Shown here: piece after piece, positions 43,595 through 53,166 of the stretch
Position numbering within the stretch: position 1 is the first letter of the stretch
Layout of the letters: the number at the start of each line of letters is the position of its first letter
NCBI RefSeq assembly: GCF_001461695.1
Contig: NZ_AUTC01000189.1
Coordinates: 124,001 to 188,000 of the forward strand
Length of the DNA: 64,000 nucleotides
Source of the DNA: Sinorhizobium fredii USDA 205
GTDB lineage: Bacteria > Pseudomonadota > Alphaproteobacteria > Rhizobiales > Rhizobiaceae
Direction: 5' to 3'
The notes under the pieces: model-generated
What the model saw: only the letters and a program-made list of their open reading frames with translations
Told to the model about the DNA's origin: nothing
Databases searched by the model: none
Program-made: the position numbers and the translations under genes

Positions 43595-44089
43595 ATGCGC
43601 CGCGTCTTTTTGGCATTCGCTTTTCTCATTGGGCCCGCCCTGCCCGCTACGGCGCAGGACGATTGGCACCCCTATTCCAATCCCCGCTTTGGCTACACGG
43701 TCGAGATTCCGCCGGGTTTCGAGATGCACCAGCAGGCCGACAATAACGACGGCGTGAGTTTCCACGCCGATGACAATGGCGCAACGCTGACGGTGTTCGG
43801 CACTCACCCTCCGGCCGGCGATTTCGAGACCGACGTCGCCGACCGGATCGGCTACGAGAAAGACGACGACTGGAGGATCCTCTACTCGCGGGTGACACCC
43901 GCCTGGGCGAGCTTCTCGGGCGCTCGCGGCCGGGAAGTTTTCTATACACGGGCGATCGCGCTCTGCGACGGCAGCGCGGCCTATTTCCGGCTGCAATATC
44001 GCAAGTCGAAGCTGACGAGTTTCGACGGCGTCATCTCGCGCATGGCGGCGGCGCTGCGCCCCTCGGATGAATGCCAACCGCCTGAGTGA
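43595..44089 (+). CDS. Secreted hypothetical protein (164 aa)
   Basis: A periplasmic protein with a signal peptide (about residues 1-20, cut after ATA in PATAQDD). The mature part has NPRFGYTVEIPPGFEMHQQADN, resembling the PsbP/“SPFH-like” small secreted folds only loosely, and two Cys (ALC, DEC) that could bond. No named family is recognised with confidence. Start ATG at 43595 gives a normal signal. It follows RIME-like copy 8 and is convergent with a TrhA-type gene. Confidence 0.65.
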   Translation: MRRVFLAFAFLIGPALPATAQDDWHPYSNPRFGYTVEIPPGFEMHQQADNNDGVSFHADDNGATLTVFGTHPPAGDFETDVADRIGYEKDDDWRILYSRVTPAWASFSGARGREVFYTRAIALCDGSAAYFRLQYRKSKLTSFDGVISRMAAALRPSDECQPPE

Positions 44090-44115
44090 GGGGAAGGGCT
44101 TGCCGATCCCGCCGA

Positions 44116-44778
44116 TCAGGCGGCGGCTGCACCGCTGATGCAGCTTAGCACGGCGGAATAGTGCACCGCCGAACCGGCTACGACGAAGCTGTGCCAGATG
44201 GCGTTCTGGAAGCGGAGCCGCTCCCAGACATGGAAGATGATACCGATCGAGTAGATCACGCCGCCAATGACGACGAGAATCAAGGTCGTTGTGTTGAGAG
44301 CCGCGAACAGGGACTTGGCGGCAAGAACGCCACCCCAGCCCATCGCCACGTAGAGAAGGATCGCCAACCGGTCGAATCGCCCCGGCAGAAGACATTTGAT
44401 CGATATGCCGAGAAGGGCGACCGCCCAGATGCCGATCAGCATCGAAAAGAGGAACGGCTCATCCCAACCGCGCTGGAGAAAGGGCGTATAGGTTGCGGCG
44501 ATCAGCACGAAGATGGCTGAATGGTCCAGGCGGCGCAGGAGCCACTTCGTCCGGCAGATGGGATAGAGATTGTAGAGGAACGATACCGACAAGGTGAGGA
44601 TCAGCCCCGCCCCGTAGACCCCGGCCGCGACAAGCTGTCCGGAGGTGCTCCACACCGTCGCATAGAATATCAGGGCTGTGACGCCGACGAGCGCGGCGCA
44701 AAGGCCGATGCCGTGGACAATTCCGTCGGCGATCAGTTCCGACCGGTCATAGCTCCATTTGACCTCGCTGATATCCAC
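44116..44778 (-). CDS. Hemolysin III / TrhA-family membrane protein
   Basis: 220 residues with seven predicted helices, of the YqfA/hemolysin III (PAQR-related) family. Conserved histidines occur in ADGIVHGIGL (N-terminal), LDHSAIF (residues about 88-94) and WHSFVVAGSAVHY (C-terminal), the presumed metal or catalytic site of the fold. Members affect membrane lipid or fluidity; a real haemolytic role is not implied. Confidence 0.87.
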   Translation of the reverse strand: MDISEVKWSYDRSELIADGIVHGIGLCAALVGVTALIFYATVWSTSGQLVAAGVYGAGLILTLSVSFLYNLYPICRTKWLLRRLDHSAIFVLIAATYTPFLQRGWDEPFLFSMLIGIWAVALLGISIKCLLPGRFDRLAILLYVAMGWGGVLAAKSLFAALNTTTLILVVIGGVIYSIGIIFHVWERLRFQNAIWHSFVVAGSAVHYSAVLSCISGAAAA

Positions 44779-45053
44779 GCGGCCCCTCCAGATCCCGCAT
44801 CGTTTTCCGATGTCGGCACGTGTCCCCGGACTGACCTGGTCGAACCAATTCGCCCCCCCGTGGCCCCTTCCGACGGATCACTTCATCGTGCCACAGACTT
44901 CTTTGCCGGCAAAGCACCTGTTCGGAGCGAAAGGATCAAATTCTGCAACGTATTACAACAATTCTCGCTACGCCGCGGCGCCCTCCCATCTGTGAGGAAT
45001 CAGCAATCACGGCTGAAGCCGAGAGCCTTGCACCCCAAGGCGAAATCGCGTCT

Positions 45054-45398
45054 TCATCTGGTTCGGGAGGCAACTTCCGCGGCGCAGGTCTGGCAGAGAG
45101 GCGCATGCGGCACCGCCCGCAATCTTTCCTGAGAGATGGGGTCCCCGCAGCGCGCGCAGATGCCGAATGTTCCGGCCGCAATCCGGTCGAGAGCCGCATC
45201 GATGGCGCGAATCTCGCCCTGGCCTGCGAGGCCCAGTCCCTCCAGCACCTCATCGTTTTCCCGTTCCGTGACGCGGTCCGGCACGTCGGCATTCATCGGC
45301 TGGTCCAGATCTTCCTCGATCTTCACCAGGCGGCCATAGAGTTCGTCCTTGCGGCGCAGAAGCTTTTCGCGAAAATCATCAAGCGCGTATTTGTCCAT
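45054..45398 (-). CDS. DksA/TraR-type zinc-finger protein
   Basis: 114 residues: an N-terminal coiled-coil region (about residues 8-40, DFREKLLRRKDELYGRLVKIEEDL) and a C4-type zinc finger CARCGDPISQERLRAVPHAPLCQTC (about 83-107, spaced CxxC...CxxC). Members can bind RNA polymerase. The start ATG 45398 has a GGAG about 12 bases upstream. It is shorter than E. coli DksA and of the small family common in rhizobia. Next to a universal stress protein gene in the same orientation. Confidence 0.82.
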   Translation of the reverse strand: MDKYALDDFREKLLRRKDELYGRLVKIEEDLDQPMNADVPDRVTERENDEVLEGLGLAGQGEIRAIDAALDRIAAGTFGICARCGDPISQERLRAVPHAPLCQTCAAEVASRTR

Positions 45399-45456
45399 TG
45401 CGGGGGCTCCCTTGGGGTCGCGGCACAGCAAAGCCGCACCGCATTCTTCTTGTTGG

Positions 45457-45879
45457 CTAGCGATCGACGAGAACGGCGCAGGGGCAATGGCTGACCACGC
45501 GGCTGGCGGTCGAACCGATGAAATAATCGATCAGGCCCGGACGGTGTGACGCGATGATCACGAGGTCCGCGTTCTCTTCCTTGGCGAGCGCGTTGATGGT
45601 GCCGGCCGCCCCGCCGGTGCGGATTTCAACCCGACCATTGATGCCATGCTTGGTCTTCAGCCCCTCCAGCGTCCTGACCGCATGCCTGCGCGATTCCTCG
45701 ATCATCTCGAGCGGGAAATCGACGATCATATAGCCCTGAGCGTAGGCGTTGAGATCCTCGACGACGTTGAGGAGGATGATCTCCCCTCCCTCGTCGATCA
45801 GCTTTTCGGCGATGCCGAGAACGGATTCGCCGTGTTCCAGCTGATCCATCGCGATCGGGACGATTATCTTCCTGTACAT
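45457..45879 (-). CDS. Universal stress protein (UspA family)
   Basis: 140 residues, one Usp domain. Starts MYRKIIVPIAMDQLEHG, and the nucleotide-binding loop is SHRPGLIDYFIGSTASRVVSHCPCAVLV near the C-terminus, with the GxxG...GST pattern of ATP-binding Usps. The start ATG at 45879 has AAGGAG upstream. It is 58 bases downstream-ordered before the DksA-like gene, so the two may be cotranscribed. Role: stress survival, exact target unknown. Confidence 0.87.
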   Translation of the reverse strand: MYRKIIVPIAMDQLEHGESVLGIAEKLIDEGGEIILLNVVEDLNAYAQGYMIVDFPLEMIEESRRHAVRTLEGLKTKHGINGRVEIRTGGAAGTINALAKEENADLVIIASHRPGLIDYFIGSTASRVVSHCPCAVLVDR

Positions 45880-46242
45880 GCAGATACGCTCCTTTGACTT
45901 TATTCCCGGTCGCCGGCTGAGAAGCGAAGCGATCCTTCGCACCCGAGGGCGGGACGCGGACGGCGCGCCCTTCCGCCGTTTCTCGCCCTCTGGCCCGAAG
46001 TTGAGCGGAGACGACGATCCCGACCATGATCGAAATCAAATCGGTCACCATTCCCGCGCTCGCACCATCCATGATGAGGTAGAGCGACGTCCGCGACCGT
46101 CAACGTTCATCGAACACAACATCAAGTAATATAATAGCTTTCCCGGCCTCCTTCATGTCCTCATATTGGGCTACCGATCATGGCGTCCCGGCAGGATGAG
46201 CTCCGGGTGCACTTCCGAAAGGCGTAGCGCGAGGAAAAGACG
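45880..46242. other. Divergent region between usp and the VOC gene, with a possible promoter
   Basis: 363 bases without a gene. A TATAAT at 46131-46136 with a weak TTCATC -35 about 18 bases upstream may drive the VOC gene at 46243. Nothing else structured is seen. Confidence 0.4.
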
Positions 46243-47130
46243 ATGCAATCGCAGCCTGTGACCAACCTTCCTGCCGATCACGCGGTGGCGATGCCCGCCT
46301 TTGTCGAGCGGGCGCATCTCGTCGTTCAGGATCTTCCGATGGTCTCTGCCTGGTATCAAAAGATGCTCGGCCTCACTCCGCTCGAAACGAGCGCAAGCGG
46401 AGAGACGCTGGGTGTCGCCGGCAGGCCTCTGTTGACGCTCACAGCGGACACGAATGCGGCACGGGCGCCACGCAACGCACCCGGCCTCTTCCACACGGCG
46501 TTCCTCGTGCCGGACCGCCGCGAACTGGGACGCTGGCTGGCCCACGCCGCGAATAACGGTATTCGCCTCCAGGGCGCATCCGACCACCTCGTCAGCGAAG
46601 CGATCTATCTCGCCGACCCGGAGGGCAACGGTATCGAGGTCTACCGCGATCGACCACGCAGCGAATGGCGTTATGAGTCGGACGGCGCAGTCGCCATGAA
46701 CACCCTGCCGCTCGATCTGCAGTCGCTTTATGATGAAGCGCCGGAAGAGGGTTGGCGCGGCCTTGCGGACGGCACCGTGATCGGCCACATCCATCTGCAG
46801 GTCTCCGATATTCCGCAAGCGGACGCCTTCTTCCGTGACGTGCTGGGCCTCGACCTGATGGCGCGCTATCCGGGGGCGAGCTTCTTCGCCTCCGGGAAGT
46901 ATCATCATCACGTCGCCGCCAATATCTGGAACTCGCGCGGTGCGGCGAAACGCCAGGCGACGATGACCGGCCTATCCGACTACACGATCCGTTTCCGGGA
47001 AGCCGACAGGTTCGCAACAGTGATCGGGAAGCTTGACGCACTCCAGATCCCCGTGCGTGAGGAAGGCGGCGTCCATCGCCTCACCGATCCATGGGGCATC
47101 GGTCTCAACCTTGCCGCGTCGGCGGCGTGA
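46243..47130 (+). CDS. Two-domain VOC (CatE-like) metalloenzyme
   Basis: 295 residues, two glyoxalase/dioxygenase (VOC) domains: about residues 20-140 (FVERAHLVVQDLPMVSAWYQ ... GLFHTAFLV ... DPEGNGIEVY) and about 175-290 (GHIHLQVSDIPQADAFFRDV ... GKYHHHVAANIW ... DPWGIGLNL). The layout fits catechol-2,3-dioxygenase-like CatE proteins, which use a divalent metal bound by the two His and the Glu. Substrate not known. Good GAGG ribosome site before the ATG. Confidence 0.82.
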   Translation: MQSQPVTNLPADHAVAMPAFVERAHLVVQDLPMVSAWYQKMLGLTPLETSASGETLGVAGRPLLTLTADTNAARAPRNAPGLFHTAFLVPDRRELGRWLAHAANNGIRLQGASDHLVSEAIYLADPEGNGIEVYRDRPRSEWRYESDGAVAMNTLPLDLQSLYDEAPEEGWRGLADGTVIGHIHLQVSDIPQADAFFRDVLGLDLMARYPGASFFASGKYHHHVAANIWNSRGAAKRQATMTGLSDYTIRFREADRFATVIGKLDALQIPVREEGGVHRLTDPWGIGLNLAASAA

Positions 47131-47235
47131 TACCTGCCGCCACGACCATCACCACCCGCCGGCGCTTTCCGCTTGATCGCCGCTGCAGCGCTCTCTATCT
47201 CATGCTCTCCCACCGAAGAGATCCCGGAGAGACCC

Positions 47236-49344
47236 TTGTCCGTTTTCAAGAACCTGCCCGCCGCGCCCGTCGCTCAGAAGAAGCCGCTTACGGATACGCG
47301 CCACGGCGTCGCCCGGACCGATGACTACGCGTGGCTGAGAGCCGACAACTGGCAGGCGATGTTCAAGGATCCGTCAATCCTCGAGCCGGAAATCCGCCGC
47401 CATCTCGAGGCGGAAAACGAGTACATGAACGCCGCCATGGCGGACACCAAGGATCTGCAGAAAGCGCTGTTTGCCGAGATGCGCGGCCGCATCAAGGAGG
47501 ACGATTCCTCCGTGCCGATGAAGGACGGCGCCTTTGCCTACGGAACATCCTACGTGAAGGGCGGCGAGCATCCGCGCTATTTCCGCATCCCGCGCGATGG
47601 CGCCGCCGGCGACGAGACGATCCGCCAGGTGTTGCTCGACGGCGACAAGGAAGCCGCGGGCAAGGCTTACTTCCGGATCGCCGGCCTTGACCATTCAAGC
47701 GACCATGCGCGCGGCATCTGGGGCTATGACGACAAGGGATCGGAATATTTCACGCTGAAGGTGCGCGATCTTTCGACGGGCGAGGATCTTTCCGACGTGG
47801 TCGAGAATACCGGCGGCGGCGGCGCCTGGGCGCCGGACGGCAAGAGCTTCTTCTACACCGTCCTTGACGAGAACCACCGGCCGTCGCGGATCTACCACCA
47901 CATCGTCGGCAAGCCGCAGTCGGACGATCGGCTCGTCTATGAGGAACCGGATCCCGGCTTCTTCATGTCGGTCGGCGGGTCGCTGCTCGACGACTTCATC
48001 TATATCGACATCCATGATCACGAGACCAGCGAATACCGGCTGCTCTCGACCAAGGACCTGGCGGCCAAGCCGCAGCTCGTGGCGGCACGCGTCACCGGTC
48101 TCGAATATTCGATGACCGAGGGCGGCGCGGTCTTCTACATCCTCACCAATGCCGACGGCGCCAAGGATTTCAAGATCATGGAAGCGCCGGTGGAAGCGCC
48201 GCAGAAGGAAAACTGGCACGAGGTGGTGCCGCACCGGCCGGGCACGCTGATCCTCAGCCACATGGCTTATGCCCGCCACCTCGTCTGGCTGCAGCGCCGG
48301 GAGGGCCTGCCGGAAATCGTCATCCGCGACCGGAGGACCGGTGAGGAACATGCGATCGCCTTTGCCGAAGAGGCCTATTCGCTTGGGCTTTCGGGGGCCG
48401 CCGAATACGACACCGACGTCATCCGCTTCTCCTATTCGTCGATGACGACGCCATCGCAGCTCTTCGACTACAACATGGCGACGCGCGAGCGCACGCTCTT
48501 GAAGACCCAGGAAGTACCGTCCGGCCACGATCCGGACCTCTATGTAACGCGCCGCGTCTTCGCACCGGCGCCAGACGGCGCTGAAGTTCCGGTGACGCTC
48601 CTCTATCGCAAGGATACGGTCCTCGATGGTTCGGCGCCGTGCCTGCTCTATGGTTACGGTGCCTACGGCATCACCATTCCGGCCGGCTTCAACACCAATT
48701 GCCTGTCGCTCGTCGACCGCGGCTTCGTCTATGCCATCGCCCATATCCGCGGCGGCAAAGACAAGGGCTTTGAGTGGTACGAAGACGGCAAGATGGCAAA
48801 GAAGACCAATACGTTCAGGGACTTCATCGCCGCTGCCGACTATCTGAATCAAGAGAAGTTCACATCCTACGCGAACATCGTCGCCGAGGGCGGCTCGGCC
48901 GGCGGCATGCTGATGGGCGCAATCGCCAACCTGGCGCCGGAGAAATTCCGCGGCATCATCGCCGCCGTCCCCTTCGTCGACGTGCTGAACACCATGCTGG
49001 ACGACACGCTGCCCCTGACGCCGCCGGAATGGCCGGAATGGGGCAATCCGATCGAGAGCGCCGAATTCTACAACATCATTGCCGGCTATTCGCCCTATGA
49101 CAACGTGGATGCCAAGCCTTATCCAGCGATCCTTGCGCTCGGCGGCCTGACCGATCCGCGCGTTACCTATTGGGAGCCGGCGAAATGGGTCGCCAGGCTG
49201 CGGGAGAAGACGACCGGCAGCGAGCCGATCCTGCTGAAGACCAACATGGATGCCGGGCATGGCGGTGCCTCGGGGCGTTTCCAGCGGTTGGAAGAAATTG
49301 CATTCGAATACGCCTTCGCCATCAAGGTCGCCGGCAGGATGTAG
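47236..49344 (+). CDS. ptrB: Oligopeptidase B (S9A serine peptidase)
   Basis: 702 residues. Cleaves short peptides after basic residues. An N-terminal beta-propeller domain (about residues 1-410) is followed by the alpha/beta hydrolase domain with the catalytic Ser in GGSAGGMLMG (about 555), Asp nearby at about 640 and His in DAGHGGASGR (about 675). TTG at 47236 has a GGAGAG site about eight bases before it and gives MSVFKNLPAAP, the usual N-terminus; the longer upstream frame is not credible. Followed 11 bases later by DUF1697. Confidence 0.9.
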   Translation: MSVFKNLPAAPVAQKKPLTDTRHGVARTDDYAWLRADNWQAMFKDPSILEPEIRRHLEAENEYMNAAMADTKDLQKALFAEMRGRIKEDDSSVPMKDGAFAYGTSYVKGGEHPRYFRIPRDGAAGDETIRQVLLDGDKEAAGKAYFRIAGLDHSSDHARGIWGYDDKGSEYFTLKVRDLSTGEDLSDVVENTGGGGAWAPDGKSFFYTVLDENHRPSRIYHHIVGKPQSDDRLVYEEPDPGFFMSVGGSLLDDFIYIDIHDHETSEYRLLSTKDLAAKPQLVAARVTGLEYSMTEGGAVFYILTNADGAKDFKIMEAPVEAPQKENWHEVVPHRPGTLILSHMAYARHLVWLQRREGLPEIVIRDRRTGEEHAIAFAEEAYSLGLSGAAEYDTDVIRFSYSSMTTPSQLFDYNMATRERTLLKTQEVPSGHDPDLYVTRRVFAPAPDGAEVPVTLLYRKDTVLDGSAPCLLYGYGAYGITIPAGFNTNCLSLVDRGFVYAIAHIRGGKDKGFEWYEDGKMAKKTNTFRDFIAAADYLNQEKFTSYANIVAEGGSAGGMLMGAIANLAPEKFRGIIAAVPFVDVLNTMLDDTLPLTPPEWPEWGNPIESAEFYNIIAGYSPYDNVDAKPYPAILALGGLTDPRVTYWEPAKWVARLREKTTGSEPILLKTNMDAGHGGASGRFQRLEEIAFEYAFAIKVAGRM

Positions 49345-49354
49345 GAGGGTGCCC

Positions 49355-49882
49355 GTGCCGGTCTATGTCGCGCTGTTGAGGGCCGTCAATGTCGGCGGCA
49401 CCGGTATGCTTCCCATGGCGGCGTTGAAGGCCATCTGCGAAGATCTCGGCTTTTCCGACGTCAAGACCTACATCCAGAGCGGCAACGTGCTGTTCCGTTC
49501 CGATCTGGCCGAGCCTGAGATTCAGCGAAAACTCGAAACGGTGTTGGCAGAACGGATGGGCAAGGCGCCAGGCGTGCTGCTCCGCAGCCGGCGTGACCTC
49601 GAGGCCGTCGCGGCAAAGGCGCCGTTTCCGGACGCAAGGCCGAATTTCCTGCTCGTCACCTTCCTGCCGGAGCCCCCGCCTGCGGACTCGCTGGACAAGC
49701 TCGTCGCACCGGATGGCGAAGAGGTGAAGATCGACGGGCGGGAGATTTATATCTACTATCCGAATGGATCGGGGCGTTCGAAGCTCAAAATGCCGGCGCT
49801 GAAACCCGGTACGGCACGCAACCTCAACACCGTGCGCAAGCTTGCGGAACTGGCTGCGGCTCTGGAGGATGAAAGCGCCTGA
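49355..49882 (+). CDS. DUF1697-family protein
   Basis: 175 residues. N-terminus VYVALLRAVNVGGTGMLPMAALK and the motif YIQSGNVLFRSD are the DUF1697 signature; the C-terminal KLKMPALKPGTARNLNTVRKL is also typical. Function unknown. The GTG at 49355 has AGGAGGG upstream and lies 10 bases after the ptrB stop, so they are probably cotranscribed. Confidence 0.85.
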   Translation: MPVYVALLRAVNVGGTGMLPMAALKAICEDLGFSDVKTYIQSGNVLFRSDLAEPEIQRKLETVLAERMGKAPGVLLRSRRDLEAVAAKAPFPDARPNFLLVTFLPEPPPADSLDKLVAPDGEEVKIDGREIYIYYPNGSGRSKLKMPALKPGTARNLNTVRKLAELAAALEDESA

Positions 49883-50241
49883 CTGACATCACGAAGGGAT
49901 GGCTGCTGGAATAGTTGGTCTGCGTCCAGCGTCTCCCGGGCGATTGACATGATCTCTCGGAACTTGGCGCCGAAGCGAGCCATTCGCCTGTCGTCGAAAT
50001 CTTGCGGCAAGTTCCTGATGTAACATCGGCATGCGAATTATTGGGCCATAGTGCACCGCGAACCGGCTAATTTAGCATATGCTAACGCGGCGGAGTTTCT
50101 TCCGCCCCTGCGCCGGCGCGTCCTCTACAGCGCCGTGCGTCTTCAGACGCAGGTCGTTGTAGCACCATGAATCGCTGCATGTTTCTGTTCCTCAGATCGG
50201 CTAGCATTCAAGCAAACATGCAGTAGGAACAGGAGGGAACG
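49883..50241. other. Gap before the homocysteine methyltransferase gene
   Basis: 359 bases; no convincing gene. Its right half is RIME-like copy 9. Confidence 0.5.
50125..50226 (-). repeat. RIME1-like repeat, copy 9 (reverse)
   Basis: A 102-bp copy in reverse: CTACAGCGCCGTGCG palindrome, then CACCATGAATCGCTGC and the AT-richer palindrome ending ACATGCAGTAG, 15 bases before the next start codon. Confidence 0.75.
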
Positions 50242-51210
50242 ATGGAACACGAATTCGCCAAGTACCGACACGACCTGCCGCTTCTACAGGGAGGCACATT
50301 CCTCAGCGATGGCGGCATGGAGACGGCGCTGATCTTTCACGAAGGGGCCGAGCTGCCGCATTTCGCGTCCTTCGTCCTCCTGTCCTCGATGGAGGGCCGC
50401 AGGCAGCTCCTGCACTATTACACGAGCTATCTGGAAATCGCCCGATGCCGCGACACCGGTTTCGTTCTCGACACAGCCACATGGCGCGCCAATGCCGATT
50501 GGGGCGAAAAGCTCGGTTACGACGCTGAAGACCTGGATCAGGTCAACCGCGATGCGGTCTATCTGCTGACAGAACTGCGCGCGCAGTACGAGCGGCCTCA
50601 GGTGCCGATCGTCTTCAACGGCGTCATCGGTCCGCGCGGCGACGGCTACAAGGCCGGCATGATGAACGCGGCAGAAGCGGAGGACTACCACGCCGCCCAG
50701 GTTGCCGCCTTTGCCGGCAGCGAAGCCGACATGGTGACGGCAGTCACCATGACGAATGTCGACGAGGCGATCGGGGTGGCACGAGCAGCGAGGAAGCACG
50801 GCATGCCCTGCGCCATCTCGTTCACCGTCGAGACCGACGGGCGGCTGGTGACGGGTCGTTCCCTCCAGGAAGCCGTGGAAACGGTGGACGCGGAAACCGA
50901 GGGCTATCCGCATTACTACATGGTCAATTGCGCTCACCCGAGCCATTTCGAGAGCAGCCTCGATCAGGACCAGGCCTGGGTGCGGCGGATCGGTGGCATC
51001 CGCGCTAACGCATCGACGAAGAGCCATGCCGAACTCGACGAAAGCGAGACGCTCGACATAGGCGACATCAGCGATCTGGCGCGGCGCTATCGCTCGCTCA
51101 CCGGCCGCTTGCCGCATTTGCGCGTCCTCGGCGGCTGCTGCGGCACCGACCACCGCCATATCGCGGCGATTTGCGAGGCCTGCCTGCCGCAGGCGGCGAT
51201 GAGCGCCTGA
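50242..51210 (+). CDS. Homocysteine S-methyltransferase family protein
   Basis: 322 residues. Members transfer a methyl group from S-methylmethionine, betaine or methyltetrahydrofolate to homocysteine, using zinc held by three Cys. Here the first Cys is in YYMVNCAHPSHF (about residue 229) and the other two are in LGGCCGTDHRHI (about 298-299), so the site is complete. Barrel elements GTFLSDGGMETAL at the N-terminus and MVTAVTMTNVDEA near 165 fit the family. A strong GGAGGGAACG precedes the ATG. The methyl donor is not known. Confidence 0.87.
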   Translation: MEHEFAKYRHDLPLLQGGTFLSDGGMETALIFHEGAELPHFASFVLLSSMEGRRQLLHYYTSYLEIARCRDTGFVLDTATWRANADWGEKLGYDAEDLDQVNRDAVYLLTELRAQYERPQVPIVFNGVIGPRGDGYKAGMMNAAEAEDYHAAQVAAFAGSEADMVTAVTMTNVDEAIGVARAARKHGMPCAISFTVETDGRLVTGRSLQEAVETVDAETEGYPHYYMVNCAHPSHFESSLDQDQAWVRRIGGIRANASTKSHAELDESETLDIGDISDLARRYRSLTGRLPHLRVLGGCCGTDHRHIAAICEACLPQAAMSA

Positions 51211-51336
51211 TCGCGGCTCCTCCCGTCGTTGCGGGCGGGAGGATGGCTGACGATCCCGACCCTCGCGAAAAGTGGACCGCTCGTGTAGACTTGTCGGGAA
51301 AGGGCGGCCGGTACTGCGCGGGGCCGCTGGAGTGTG

Positions 51337-52845
51337 ATGAATTCCATACCGCCGCAATCGGGCTCGGCGACGGCCCCGTTTCCCTTCGACAACAGCTATG
51401 CCCGATTGCCTGCGAATTTCTACGCCCGGGTCGAGCCGACGCCCGTGGCCGAGCCTTGGCTGATCAAGCTCAACCGGCCGCTCGCCGAAGAGCTGCGCCT
51501 CGATATTGCAGCGCTGGAGCGCGACGGTGCGGCGATCTTCTCGGGCAACACGGTACCGGCGGGCGCGGAACCGCTCGCCATGGCCTATGCCGGGCACCAG
51601 TTCGGAACCTTCGTCCCGCAGCTCGGCGACGGCCGTGCCATCCTGCTTGGGGAAGTCATCGGCCGCGATGGAAAGCGCCGCGACATCCAGCTCAAGGGAT
51701 CCGGGCAGACGCCCTATTCCCGCCGCGGCGACGGGCGGGCAGCGCTCGGGCCGGTGCTGCGCGAATATATCGTCAGCGAGGCGATGCATGCGCTTGGCGT
51801 GCCGACCACCCGGGCGCTTGCCGTCACGGTGACGGGCCAGCCCGTCTATCGCGAACAGATCCTCCCCGGAGCGGTCTTCACTCGCGTTGCTGCCAGCCAC
51901 ATTCGCGTCGGAACATTCCAGTTCTTCGCCGCGCGCGGCGACATGGACTCGGTCAAGGCACTGGCCGACCACGTCATCGACCGCCACTACCCGGAATTGA
52001 AGGCCGCCGACGAAAACCCCTATCTGGGCCTCCTCAAGGCGGTGTCGGCCCGCCAGGCGGCGTTGATCGCGCGCTGGCTGCACATCGGCTTCATTCACGG
52101 CGTGATGAACACCGACAACATGACGATTTCGGGCGAGACGATCGACTTCGGACCGTGCGCCTTCATGGACGCCTACGATCCGAAGAAGGTCTTCAGTTCG
52201 ATCGACCAGTTCGGCCGCTACGCCTATGCCAACCAACCGGCCATCGGACAGTGGAACCTCGCCCGGCTTGCCGAAACGCTGGTGACGCTCTTCGACCCGA
52301 CCGCCGACGTGGCCGTGAACCTCGCCAATGATGTGCTCGGGGAGTACGGAACGATCTTCCAGAACCACTGGCTCGACGGCATGCGCCGCAAGATCGGGCT
52401 TTCGACGGCGGAAGACGGCGACCTGGAGCTGGTGCAGGCGTTGTTGGCGCTGATGCACAAGGGCGGCGCCGATTTCACCCTCACCTTCCGAAGGCTTGCT
52501 TCCTCGGCGGAGGACGCAGGCGCCGATGTCGAGCTTGCCAAGCTCTTCCAGGCACCGGAGACGCTGTCGCCCTGGCTCGCGGACTGGCGTCGCCGCCTGG
52601 CACGCGAATCCCGCCAGCCGGTCGAGCGCGCGTCGGCCATGCGCGCCGTCAATCCGGCCTTCATCCCGCGCAACCATCGTGTCGAGCAGGCGATCGAGGC
52701 GGCGATCGAAGATGCAGATTTCTCGCTGTTCGAGGCGCTTGTCGACGTCACCTCGAAGCCCTACGAGGGCCAACCGGGGCATGCGGCCTATGCCGAGCCG
52801 CCGCAACCGGACGAAGAAGTGCTGCAGACCTTCTGCGGCACCTGA
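51337..52845 (+). CDS. selO: SelO-type protein adenylyltransferase (YdiU/UPF0061)
   Basis: 502 residues. SelO is a pseudokinase-fold enzyme that transfers AMP to proteins. Characteristic motifs: AYAGHQFGTFVPQLGDGRA (about 82-100), QLKGSGQTPYSRRGDGRAAL (about 110-130), HGVMNTDNM (near 253, catalytic) and IDFGPCAFMDAY (near 270, metal binding). The C-terminus ends in FCGT, the Cys standing where eukaryotic SelO has selenocysteine. ATG 51337 follows a GTG one codon earlier. Confidence 0.9.
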   Translation: MNSIPPQSGSATAPFPFDNSYARLPANFYARVEPTPVAEPWLIKLNRPLAEELRLDIAALERDGAAIFSGNTVPAGAEPLAMAYAGHQFGTFVPQLGDGRAILLGEVIGRDGKRRDIQLKGSGQTPYSRRGDGRAALGPVLREYIVSEAMHALGVPTTRALAVTVTGQPVYREQILPGAVFTRVAASHIRVGTFQFFAARGDMDSVKALADHVIDRHYPELKAADENPYLGLLKAVSARQAALIARWLHIGFIHGVMNTDNMTISGETIDFGPCAFMDAYDPKKVFSSIDQFGRYAYANQPAIGQWNLARLAETLVTLFDPTADVAVNLANDVLGEYGTIFQNHWLDGMRRKIGLSTAEDGDLELVQALLALMHKGGADFTLTFRRLASSAEDAGADVELAKLFQAPETLSPWLADWRRRLARESRQPVERASAMRAVNPAFIPRNHRVEQAIEAAIEDADFSLFEALVDVTSKPYEGQPGHAAYAEPPQPDEEVLQTFCGT

Positions 52846-52903
52846 CAGGCCGCAGCCGCGCTTCGGCTCCCTCAGACCGAAGTATATCCACGGCTGAAAA
52901 ACT

Positions 52904-52964
52904 CCCAGAAAATCAAAGCGCTACCGCAACCCGTCGCGCGTCCGAAAACAGGCGCAGGCCGTAG
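52904..52964 (+). repeat. RIME1-like repeat, degenerate half copy 10
   Basis: AATCAAAGCGCTACCGCAAC and a diverged GCGCGTCC/GGCGCAGGCC hairpin ending CGTAGT resemble the second half of the other copies. It occupies the gap before gcd. Confidence 0.45.
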
Positions 52965-53166
52965 TGGGCGCCATTGAAAGGCGCGTGCATCGCGTTACCT
53001 TTGCAATCGATGTGCTGAATCGCGTCGATGCTGCGCATGAGTCGAGACGAAGGTTGGCAGCGGAAATCCGCACGCATTCTTCGTCCGTCGTTCAGTGCGG
53101 TCCGCCCGGGCCAGCGAGAACGAAAGGTGCCGCAGCGCCGTTCTTCAAATTCGGGAGTTCGACTTC

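Noticed and set aside
47695..49260. A 521-codon minus-strand ORF opposite ptrB
   Set aside because: Shadow of oligopeptidase B; composition is typical of antisense translation.
50284..52806. An 840-codon minus-strand ORF across the methyltransferase and selO genes
   Set aside because: Spans two confirmed genes and has no family motif.
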